Shown one piece after another: positions 1 through 5,061 of a stretch of 6,348 bases of DNA. The translations under genes were made by a program, and so were the position numbers. The notes below the pieces were generated by a model that saw only the letters and a list, made by a program, of their open reading frames with translations, did not search any database and was not told where the DNA came from. Within the stretch, counting starts at the first letter, position 1, and each line of letters begins with the position of its first letter. The stretch spans positions 1-6,348 of the forward strand of contig JBGTLW010000119.1 in NCBI GenBank assembly GCA_041743835.1, read 5' to 3'. The stretch is from JBGTLW01 sp041743835 (GTDB taxonomy: Bacteria; Planctomycetota; Phycisphaerae; Phycisphaerales; Phycisphaeraceae).

Positions 1-147
1 ACCGCGCAGCGCCGGGGCCGGCGCATCGGCCGGGCTTTGCCCCGCGCCGCCGTCCTGTGCCCACGCCATCCGTGGGCTGGCCAGCATCCCGATCCCGCCG
101 CCCAGTGCGGCACCACCAAGGATCATCTCGCGTCGAGAAAGGGTCAT
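1..147 (-). CDS. Tat-exported protein, N-terminal fragment; probable multicopper oxidase
   Basis: The 49 visible codons begin MTLSRREMILGGAALGGG, a textbook twin-arginine signal: SRREMIL, then a Gly/Ala-rich hydrophobic stretch, then a likely cleavage site at AWA-Q near residue 31. The following Asp/Gly/Ala/Pro-rich stretch looks like a periplasmic linker. The rest lies outside the window. I chose the ATG at 147 over the in-frame ATG at 153 because AGGAG lies 7 nt before the former and only 1 nt before the latter. It is the third gene of the minus-strand operon, 49 bp after the TolC-like gene. Tat-exported multicopper oxidases of the CopA type are common partners of such outer-membrane channels, and Tat export suits a protein that folds with cofactor in the cytoplasm. 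The Tat signal is seen directly; the oxidase assignment is inferred from context only, since no copper-binding motif is in view. Confidence 0.6.
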   Translation of the reverse strand, partial: MTLSRREMILGGAALGGGIGMLASPRMAWAQDGGAGQSPADAPAPALRG

Positions 148-154
148 CGCCATA

Positions 155-159
155 CTCCT
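155..159 (-). promoter_or_regulatory. Ribosome binding site that decides the start of the Tat protein
   Basis: On the minus strand this reads AGGAG, followed by TATGGCG and then ATG at 147. The 7-nt spacing favours the second of two nearby in-frame ATG codons. Confidence 0.65.
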
Positions 160-196
160 GGCGGCATCTTCCGCCGGTTACGTGTCTGCATTGTCC

Positions 197-1645
197 TCAG
201 TGTCCTTCGCTCGATGCCGCGCCGTCATCCATCAGCCGATCCGCCGACTGATCCGCCATGCCCCCATCGGCGGCCATCCGCCCGAGCAACATCTGGTCTA
301 TCGTGGCTTGCGCGACCCAGTAGTCCAGCACCGCAGTGATGTAGCCCTCGCCCGCCCGGACCTGCTGCTGGCGGGCGTCGAGCAACTCAAACAGCCCCGC
401 CTGCATCGCGTTGTACTGGAGCTGGGTCTCGTTGACGATCTTCTGTCGCAGCGGCAGGATCACCTGCCGGTAGTGTTCGGCAGTGTCGGCCGCCAGCTCC
501 AGATCGATCCGCGCCTCACGCGCCATCGAACGCAGCTCGATCGCTAATTGGGTGTAACGCTCCTGCTGCTGACGAAGCTCGGCCCGGCTCCTGGCGACCC
601 GGCCCTGGCCCCGGTCAAACAGCGGGATCGGCACCGCCCAAGACGGGCCGACCGACCACGCGTCTTCGTAGGTTGCCTCGGCCCCCAGCTCCAGCTCGTC
701 GAACCACGCCGTCGCGTCGTCAAAACCCAGCCGCTGACCGGCCGTGAGAATCCGCTGGCGCGCAATCGCCAGGTCCAGGCTCCGGCCAATGACCTGAGAC
801 TCCAGGTCGTCCAGCACGACACTATCCTCAGGCACGTCCGCCAACCGGCCCGCGATCCGCCACTGCGTGTCCTGCCCGAAGACCCCCATCAAACGGGTCA
901 TCTCCTCGCGCTGGCGTGCGTGCTCGGCCTCGGCCTGCCGCAGCGTCAGCCGGGCCAACTCATACCGCTCACGCTGGCGTGCCAACGCCAGTTCGGTGAT
1001 GTTGCCCGCTTCCCGCAGCCGACGTGCAAAGTCGTAGCTCAGCTCCGTGGCGAGCACGATCTGCTCGTACATCTCCACCCGCTGGGCGCAAGCCTGTGCC
1101 CGGTAAAACGCAAGCCGCGTCTGGTAGATCAGGTCATAAACCGCAACCGTGACCCTGAGTTTTGCTTCTTCAAACCCTGATTCCGCCATGCGCTTGCGCA
1201 TCGGAAGGCTCAGCACCTCCAGGAAGTTCTGGGCAACACCCAGATCCAACTCGCTGCGTCCGCCATCGACCGGGATCAGCACCGACCCGCTGAATACGGG
1301 GTTACTCAGCAGGCCCGCCTGCACCAGGTCGGCCTGGGCCAGGCCCAGTTCTTGATACGTCGCCTGCAAACCGCGGTTATTCAGCAGCGCGATCTGGATG
1401 GTCTGCGCGGCAGTAAGCTCCTGACTCAGCAGGTCGTCGATCGCCCGGTGGACCTGATGGTCTTCATCTGAGCCGGTGTACCAGTGCAGGCGGTAGTTGG
1501 TGCTTTGCTGGAGCTGCGTCACCGGGTCTTTGCCCGCGCCAGTCCTCGCCGGAGCGCAGGCGGTGAGCGCCAGCATGACGACAACCAGCACCGAACCCGC
1601 CATCCACGGCGGGGTTTTGTCTTGGTGGGTCTTGATCCGAATCAT
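197..1645 (-). CDS. TolC/CusC-type outer-membrane efflux lipoprotein
   Basis: This 482-residue protein is of normal length for an outer-membrane factor, the trimeric channel that lets tripartite efflux pumps expel metals or drugs. Residues 1-30 form a lipoprotein signal: a hydrophobic run ending in the lipobox LTAC, with Cys30 as lipidation site. The body shows the two repeated halves of the OEP family. The first runs roughly over residues 75-265, with long heptad-like helices rich in Ala, Leu, Gln and Arg and a Asn-Pro in LLSNPVFSG. The second runs roughly over 280-455, including GPSWAVPIPLFDRGQGR, the usual strand-turn motif before the second helical hairpin. The C-terminal tail is Asp/Ala-rich. 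It starts 14 bp after the stop of the metal-binding lipoprotein gene, so the two are surely cotranscribed. The neighbours suggest copper or a similar cation as substrate. No RND pump or adaptor gene is in the window, so specificity is inferred. Confidence 0.9.
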   Translation of the reverse strand: MIRIKTHQDKTPPWMAGSVLVVVMLALTACAPARTGAGKDPVTQLQQSTNYRLHWYTGSDEDHQVHRAIDDLLSQELTAAQTIQIALLNNRGLQATYQELGLAQADLVQAGLLSNPVFSGSVLIPVDGGRSELDLGVAQNFLEVLSLPMRKRMAESGFEEAKLRVTVAVYDLIYQTRLAFYRAQACAQRVEMYEQIVLATELSYDFARRLREAGNITELALARQRERYELARLTLRQAEAEHARQREEMTRLMGVFGQDTQWRIAGRLADVPEDSVVLDDLESQVIGRSLDLAIARQRILTAGQRLGFDDATAWFDELELGAEATYEDAWSVGPSWAVPIPLFDRGQGRVARSRAELRQQQERYTQLAIELRSMAREARIDLELAADTAEHYRQVILPLRQKIVNETQLQYNAMQAGLFELLDARQQQVRAGEGYITAVLDYWVAQATIDQMLLGRMAADGGMADQSADRLMDDGAASSEGH

Positions 1646-1659
1646 GGTCGTTACTCGCT

Positions 1660-2187
1660 TTAATGATCGTGGTGATCAGTCTGCGGCTTGGGGTCGGCTT
1701 GGGGTCGGGCAGGCGCATCTTCATTAGTGGCTGGGTCTGCCTCGCTATGCTTGGCTGGATTCAGATATCGCTTAGGGTCCTGCTTGAAGGCGTCGACGCA
1801 GCCGGCACAGCACAGCATGAGGTACCGCCCCCCGTGCTCGACAACGACCGGCTTGCCCATGCTGCCTAGCTTCTGGCCCGACACCGGGCAGACCTGCGGC
1901 GGCCTTCTCGGCGTGGGATCGGCGGGCGGGCTTTCTCCGCCGTGGGCTGAGGATGCGCCGTGGCCTGCGTGGCCATGGTTATCCGCAGGTTGATGCCCAA
2001 ACTGGTCCGAGGCCCGGCCTTGGGGATCGACCGGCGTGGTCGGTTCGAGCGTGGTTGACCGTTGGTGCGGGGCCGAAGCCGCATCGATCGACGCGGGGTG
2101 GCCCGGCGGGACGGCTGAGATTTCGTACGTCCGGCACCCGCTGATCAGCAGCAGGCTTGCGACGCTCAAGGCAGTGAGGTAATTCAT
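1660..2187 (-). CDS. His-rich lipoprotein with YHS/TRASH-like metal-binding domain
   Basis: The 175-residue product has a short lipoprotein signal ending in LISGC (Cys18 lipidated). A low-complexity Pro/Ala/His linker follows, with clustered histidines at about residues 65-82 (H65, H71, H73, H76, H82). A compact domain at about 98-142 begins VCPVSGQKLGSMGKP and continues to LCCAGC and a FKQDPKRYL-like end. Cys100, Cys126, Cys127 and Cys130 resemble the metal-binding cysteines of YHS/TRASH-type domains found in heavy-metal proteins. The C-terminus is again His/Asp-rich, ending TDHHDH. The start is supported by an AAGGAAAG ribosome site about 9 nt upstream. It is the first gene of the operon, so it probably captures or hands over copper (or another soft metal) at the envelope. 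The metal is inferred; the cysteine and histidine ligands are seen directly. Confidence 0.8.
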   Translation of the reverse strand: MNYLTALSVASLLLISGCRTYEISAVPPGHPASIDAASAPHQRSTTLEPTTPVDPQGRASDQFGHQPADNHGHAGHGASSAHGGESPPADPTPRRPPQVCPVSGQKLGSMGKPVVVEHGGRYLMLCCAGCVDAFKQDPKRYLNPAKHSEADPATNEDAPARPQADPKPQTDHHDH

Positions 2188-2215
2188 CTGGGTAACTTTC
2201 CTTTGTGATGTGTTG

Positions 2216-2246
2216 AATACGGCATGAAAGGAATCTTGCCCGTCAA
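2216..2246 (-). promoter_or_regulatory. Weak candidate promoter of the metal operon
   Basis: Upstream of the lipoprotein gene the minus strand reads TTGACG (2246-2241), then 19 nt, then CGTATT (2221-2216). The -35 box is good, but the -10 box is poor and the spacing slightly long. The 196-bp gap between this gene and the palindromic repeat at 2384 must hold the operon promoter if there is one. I see no clear metal-regulator dyad in it. Confidence 0.25.
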
Positions 2247-2383
2247 CACCGGCCGAGTTGGACCGCTCGGAAACGGCGCCTAGTTAAGTCAATCGATCTT
2301 GATGACGGGCAACACGCGATCATCCGCTTCTGCGGGCTACGGAACATCATAGGCCCTTAGAACGCGTGTGATAAGTGCCTTAC

Positions 2384-2476
2384 GGTGGGACCGGCGTCCC
2401 GCCCGTCATGGCTTCATGTCCTGGCGACCCTTGTTTTGGGCTGCGCCCAAACAACGGGCGAGACGCCCGTCCCACC
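2384..2476. repeat. Nested REP-like palindrome (GTGVPPV/GRDARPT type)
   Basis: Outer arms 2384-2406 and 2454-2476 are 23-bp inverted repeats with two mismatches (GGTGGGACCGGCGTCCCGCC against the complement of the right arm). Inside sits a second hairpin at 2431-2454, TTGTTTTGGGC-TGC-GCCCAAACAA. Read on the plus strand the arms translate as GGTGVPPV and NGRDARPT, peptides often seen as spurious ORFs around interspersed palindromes in Planctomycetota and Verrucomicrobiota (from memory, not checked). It lies immediately left of the IS. The IS transposase frame, reading through, ends on a stop inside its left arm. Confidence 0.8.
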
Positions 2477-3542
2477 TTTTCACACACTTTCTTATTGATT
2501 GCACCGGCCGGGTTCCCCTGCAAAGCGATACCACGCAGGCGTGGTAGTATCGGAACGGGGTCAGACCTGCTCTGTAGAAACCCTCTCGAATCAGGCGTAA
2601 AACAACCATGAGGTTGTGGGTCAGGACCATTAGTGCGAGTTCGGCATCGCGGGCATCATCGCTTCTTGCCGTCAGCGATTCGCCTTGCCTTGCTTTGATC
2701 ATCCGCATTACCGTCTCGACCTGCCAGCGTTGGCCGTAGACTTCTTCGGGGTCGAAGTCGGTCGCCATCAGCCAACGCCACTTGCCCGTCGGCAGCTTGT
2801 CCGTCGGTCGGCCAGCCGTCGGCGGGATGATCGATTCGATCTCCAGATACTCACGCAACAGTTCATGATTGTTCTCGCTGTCGTAGCCCGCGTCCCAAAG
2901 CGTCGTGTCCGGCAGCACGTCGCCGGTCATCCCTTCCATCAGCGGCAGCACCTGGTCGGCGTCGGGCTTGGGGCCCAGGCCACGCACCGCGCTGAGGATC
3001 ATATGCGTGTCGCAGTCGGCGACGATGCCGAGCTTGGGGAAGCGTCGATACGCCACCGGCTCGTCCGGATCGCCCTTGTTTTTGCCGCGTTTTTTGCGTC
3101 TGGTGAAGTACTTGGAGCAGTGGCCGGACTCGAAGCCGGTCGAGTCGCAGGCCGCGAGGTCGATGCGGGCAACCCATGCGACATCGTCGTCGTCGATCTG
3201 CGCATGCTTGGGGTAGCGGTAGAATTGTTCGAGCGTCTGCTTGAGCAGCTTGCGGAACAGCGGGTCGTCCAACAGCTTCTCGCTGGCCTTCTGCGGGGTG
3301 GTGAAGTGCGGCAACTTCTCATGCAGTTCGAGGATGTCACGCAGTTCAGACCACTCTTGGATAAAGTCGATCGTACCGCGGTAATCCTGCTTGAAGAACT
3401 TGCGCAACACGAGGATGGCAAAGAGTTGGGCACAGGTAAAATCACGCCTGCTGAACTTGTTCGCGTACTTGGGCAACGCCTTCTTGCCCGCTTCATACGC
3501 GGCGGTGGCGACGGCCTTCGGTGATTTGCTGGTCATGCTCAT
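2406..3542 (-). CDS. IS4-type DDE transposase
   Basis: The 378-codon frame encodes a cut-and-paste transposase with an RNase H-like DDE domain. The catalytic residues appear to be Asp133 (in ACDSTG), Asp217 (in LWDAGYDSE) and Glu276. The last lies in YGQRWQVETVMRMIK, an exact Y-x2-R-x3-E-x6-K signature of the IS4 group. The N-terminal ~115 residues are helical and basic, as expected for end binding. A 5-bp hairpin (ATCGG/CCGAT, 3552-3565) sits just upstream of the start, inside the right IS end. Oddly, codons from residue 322 onward run through the left inverted repeat (2554-2580) and 148 bp of flanking DNA before stopping. The natural protein probably ended near residue 321, because the related relic at 4753 stops at the equivalent point. 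The DDE triad is intact, so the element may still be active unless the ~57-residue extension hinders the protein. Confidence 0.9.
   Translation of the reverse strand: MSMTSKSPKAVATAAYEAGKKALPKYANKFSRRDFTCAQLFAILVLRKFFKQDYRGTIDFIQEWSELRDILELHEKLPHFTTPQKASEKLLDDPLFRKLLKQTLEQFYRYPKHAQIDDDDVAWVARIDLAACDSTGFESGHCSKYFTRRKKRGKNKGDPDEPVAYRRFPKLGIVADCDTHMILSAVRGLGPKPDADQVLPLMEGMTGDVLPDTTLWDAGYDSENNHELLREYLEIESIIPPTAGRPTDKLPTGKWRWLMATDFDPEEVYGQRWQVETVMRMIKARQGESLTARSDDARDAELALMVLTHNLMVVLRLIREGFYRAGLTPFRYYHACVVSLCRGTRPVQSIRKCVKRWDGRLARCLGAAQNKGRQDMKP
2526..2552. repeat. Imperfect palindrome abutting the left IS end
   Basis: The stem CCACGC/GCGTGG (2531-2536 and 2539-2544) is extended by CGATA/TATCG, with a TAG bulge on the right side. 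The right half, GTGGTAGTATCG, recurs at 4822-4833 next to another AACGGGG end, so it is probably part of a REP-like unit or a preferred insertion site. It has no T-run, so it is not a typical terminator. Confidence 0.55.
2554..2580 (+). repeat. Left terminal inverted repeat of the IS
   Basis: This is a 27-bp perfect inverted match to 3571-3597. The outermost bases are AACGGGG, the same heptamer that starts the degenerate IS end at 4720. Confidence 0.85.
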
Positions 3543-3570
3543 GTATCACAAATCGGCAGACCGATAAGGT

Positions 3571-3597
3571 TTTCTACAGAGCAGGTCAGACCCCGTT
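3571..3597 (-). repeat. Right terminal inverted repeat of the IS
   Basis: This is a perfect inverted copy of 2554-2580, located 28 bp upstream of the transposase start codon. Confidence 0.85.
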
Positions 3598-3599
3598 TT

Positions 3600-3836
3600 G
3601 ACGCGTGGCCCCTGCCCGCGAGCGGCGTGGATGATCGTGGCCGTTTCAACCGGCCGCGTCACTGGCTGCGGACGGTGAACACGCCGATCAGCGGCGAGGA
3701 ACTTGAGGCGTTGCGTCTGGCGTCGAAGCGTGGCCGGCCCTACGGCAGCGCGTCGTGGGTGGCCCGCATGATCGCCCGCCACGGCCTACAATCCACCCTC
3801 CGGCCCCCCGGCCGACCAAGAAAGGACGGGGCGTAG
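3600..3836 (+). pseudogene. C-terminal stump of a REP-associated tyrosine transposase (RAYT)
   Basis: The frame enters from the IS right end as DAWPLPASG and continues to a TAG stop at 3834. It carries the hallmark RAYT C-terminus: a PRHWLRTVNTP segment, EELEALRLASKRGRPYGS, SWVARMIARHGLQSTLRP, then PGRPRK. RAYTs are single-strand transposases of the IS200/Y1 superfamily linked to the spread of REP palindromes. The HUH motif and catalytic tyrosine, which lie in the missing N-terminal part, are gone, so the remnant is inactive. A GTG at 3627 could start translation but would give only a 69-residue tail. The truncation point coincides with the IS end. A REP-like hairpin follows 7 bp after the stop, the usual RAYT-REP arrangement. 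Confidence 0.8.
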
Positions 3837-3843
3837 AAAAAAA

Positions 3844-3867
3844 GGGGAGCGTCCCCGTTTCGATACC
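3844..3867 (+). repeat. REP-like element, copy A
   Basis: It consists of a GGGGA-GCG-TCCCC hairpin followed by the conserved tail CGTTTCGATACC. The same unit occurs inverted at 4828-4850 and again at 4861-4883. It sits just after the stop codon of the RAYT stump and marks the switch from GC-rich to AT-richer DNA. Confidence 0.7.
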
Positions 3868-4169
3868 CAATAGGCGGTGTTATAGGATCTCCGGGATCAT
3901 ATGGAACCTATTGGGGGTACTACTCAGGTCCGACATACGTAAATTTCACAATCAATGGCAAAGACGTCGATCGCGTAACAAAATATGCCAAGCTAAAAAT
4001 TAGTTGCAATGTTTTGGCAACAGCGTACAATTCCAGTGCATATGCTATCACGAATAATGTGCAATTTGTATGCCAGTCTACAAGATTCTCGAGGTCTAAC
4101 CCAATTGTGATTACAGGTGGAAAATGCATCATTCCTATCAATAAGCAACTTGACACAACATTGAGGTAA
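3868..4169 (+). pseudogene. 5'-truncated gene, C-terminal ~98 codons, family unknown
   Basis: An open frame with no ATG runs out of the REP-like hairpin to a TAA at 4167. The translation looks like real protein: GSPGSYGTYWGYYSGP, then VNFTINGKDVDRVTKYAKLKI, SCNVLATAYNSSAYAITNN, and IVITGGKCIIPINKQLDTTLR. It is beta-rich and Tyr/Asn/Ser-rich with three cysteines. Its stop lies 6 bp before the lipoprotein gene at 4176, and that gene's Shine-Dalgarno (GAGG) is inside its last codons, as in a tightly packed operon. I do not recognise the family. It may be the displaced C-terminal tip of a large surface or polymorphic-toxin protein whose partner follows. The rest of the gene was presumably lost at the REP/RAYT boundary. 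A hydrophobic 100-codon antisense frame (4222-3920) is a less likely alternative. Confidence 0.55.
4163..4166 (+). promoter_or_regulatory. Shine-Dalgarno of the lipoprotein gene, inside the upstream frame
   Basis: GAGG lies 9 nt before the ATG at 4176 and within the last codons of the truncated upstream frame (stop 4167-4169). This suggests translational coupling and confirms the start. Confidence 0.6.
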
Positions 4170-4175
4170 ATCGAA

Positions 4176-4619
4176 ATGTCTGTCCGCCAACTGCATCGAG
4201 GCTGCTTCATTACAGCTTTCACAGTGTTAGTATGTGCCTATTTCATAGGCTGTGGAAAAGGACCAGATAATCAGCGGCACGTGTCAGAAACTAAAAGTCG
4301 TTTGCGTTTCGCATGTCTATATTATGATCATCTGTGGAGTGAAGTGTCGTATCCTTCTACCGATAAACCGGGATTCACGAATACCCAGTCTCTCGTGGCA
4401 TGGATGAAATCAAATGGCAATGCAGATCAAATGCAGCACTTCTTGAGCAGCAGTAATACAACAATATTGGACGCATGGAATCAAGAGGTTTTGTCGATCA
4501 CAGATTCGGAAGGCTTAGCCGGGTTCCTCAGTTTGGGGAAAAATGGCAGGATGGATAGCGACAATGGCGACGATATAGTAGTCACACTCAAGGAGTCGCT
4601 GCATTCGAGAAGTCCGTAG
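4176..4619 (+). CDS. Small lipoprotein with pseudopilin-like C-terminal motif, function unknown
   Basis: The 147-residue product starts with a basic N-terminus (VRQLHRG), a hydrophobic core and a lipobox-like AYFIGC, giving Cys26 as probable lipidation site. Mature residues 40-95 are mixed helical. The tail DAWNQE (99-104) followed by SLGKNGRMDSDNGDDIVV (119-136) resembles the calcium-loop end of GspG-type pseudopilins, in which a D-W-G-N-P-like segment precedes a glycine- and aspartate-rich D-D-I motif. The pilin N-terminal helix is absent, so it is not a true pseudopilin. It forms an operon-like pair with the truncated frame upstream. If that frame is a toxin tip, this gene would be the natural immunity candidate, but this is speculative. 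Codon use is AT-richer than that of the metal operon and the IS, suggesting acquired DNA. Confidence 0.7.
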   Translation: MSVRQLHRGCFITAFTVLVCAYFIGCGKGPDNQRHVSETKSRLRFACLYYDHLWSEVSYPSTDKPGFTNTQSLVAWMKSNGNADQMQHFLSSSNTTILDAWNQEVLSITDSEGLAGFLSLGKNGRMDSDNGDDIVVTLKESLHSRSP

Positions 4620-4719
4620 AATTTGGCTAGTGGTCCCCGCCTGATATTCAAGAACTTCTGACGGTCTGGCGCGTAGGGTTGGTATGAGACTAGCCACACC
4701 TATCGTGCTAAGGCATCGC

Positions 4720-4824
4720 AACGGGGACGCTCCGGCTCTGTTGCAACCCTCCCTATGCGCAATATCTGATGATCATCACATCGTGGGTTAACACCTTCAG
4801 CAGCAGTTCCATCTCGCGGGCGTG
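4720..4824 (-). mobile_element. Degenerate end of a second IS related to 2554-3597
   Basis: The left edge AACGGGG-ACGCTCCGGCTCTG-TTGCAACCCT aligns along its length with the intact IS end (AACGGGG-TCAGACCTGCTCTG-TAGAAACCCT). Just inside it, on the minus strand, lies the last part of a related transposase. The other end and most of the gene are missing. The fragment stops at the REP-REP hairpin at 4825. Confidence 0.65.
4753..4824 (-). pseudogene. Transposase C-terminal remnant (IS4 type)
   Basis: The 23 codons before the TAG at 4755-4753 read HAREMELLLKVLTHDV then MIIRYCA. They align with residues 296-318 of the intact transposase nearby (DARDAELALMVLTHNL, then MVVLRLI), with identities at AR, EL, VLTH and elsewhere. 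Its stop falls inside the element about 18 bp from the end repeat. This shows where the intact copy, which lacks that stop, would normally have ended. Confidence 0.65.
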
Positions 4825-4883
4825 GTAGTATCGAAACGGGGACGCTCCCCATAAATAAAAGGGATCGTCCCCGTTTCGATACC
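4825..4883. repeat. REP-REP inverted pair (copies B and C), strong hairpin
   Basis: Copy B (4828-4850, with GTAG at 4825-4828) and copy C (4861-4882) form 22-23-bp inverted arms that differ by one substitution and one missing base. They are separated by the AT-only spacer ATAAATAAAA. Each arm is itself palindromic (GGGGA-CGC-TCCCC in B). Both match copy A at 3844. A GTAG-type start followed by a hairpin is typical of REPs mobilised by RAYTs, and a head-to-head pair is the usual BIME arrangement. It could also act as a transcription barrier between the two modules. Confidence 0.7.
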
Positions 4884-5025
4884 CCAGTATCCAAGTAACA
4901 CAGTACCGGGGCGCAAACGTATTGGGCCGTACCACCATGCAACAGAAACAGGGGTCGGCGCACAAGTCACATTCATCATCCGTGCAAACGCGTTGAATTT
5001 GCCGCGTAGCGTGTCGCCACAGTAA
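4861..5025 (+). pseudogene. Possible second 5'-truncated gene tip
   Basis: A frame without ATG runs from REP copy C to a TAA at 5023. Its last part reads YPSNTVPGRKRIGPYHH then ATETGVGAQVTFIIRANA and LNLPRSVSPQ. The composition and the VTFII strand look protein-like, but about 47 codons outside the REP is too short to be convincing. It ends 36 bp before the exported protein at 5062, mimicking the first module. The alternative is simple non-coding DNA carrying the promoter of the next gene. Confidence 0.3.
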
Positions 5026-5061
5026 CATGTGCTGCGATATAACCACTGGAGATACTTCGCA

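Larger units (their letters stand above)
2554..3597. mobile_element. Insertion sequence (1044 bp) with perfect 27-bp terminal inverted repeats
   Basis: The left end 2554-2580 and the right end 3571-3597 are exact inverted copies, starting AACGGGGTCAGACC and ending CTGTAGAAA. Between them lies the minus-strand IS4-type DDE transposase. No target-site duplication is evident: the left flank ends GTAGTATCGG and the right flank begins TTGACGCG. The right end directly abuts a truncated RAYT gene whose 5' part is not found to the left of the IS. This implies a deletion or recombination rather than a simple insertion. Confidence 0.85.

Noticed and set aside
182..1355. Plus-strand open frames (182-547, 548-1180, 1149-1355)
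   Set aside because: They lie opposite the well-supported TolC-like gene, have Pro/Arg/His-rich compositions typical of antisense frames in GC-rich DNA, and show no domains.
2526..2552. Rho-independent terminator
   Set aside because: The hairpin is not followed by a T-run on either strand.
2685..3524. 279-codon plus-strand frame
   Set aside because: It is exactly antisense to the transposase, whose DDE triad and Y-R-E-K signature prove the minus-strand reading.
3755..4003. Plus-strand frame overlapping the RAYT stump and the REP
   Set aside because: It is out of frame with the recognisable RAYT C-terminus and spans the REP hairpin; its composition changes abruptly at the junction.
3920..4222. 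Hydrophobic 100-codon minus-strand frame
   Set aside because: It overlaps the start of the lipoprotein gene and mirrors the protein-like plus-strand frame. Its hydrophobicity is what the complement of Asn/Lys/Thr-rich codons would give. It is kept only as an alternative.
3844..4883. CRISPR-like array from the repeated GGGGAC hairpins
   Set aside because: Copies are few, in mixed orientation and irregularly spaced, and no cas genes are present. They fit REP elements instead.
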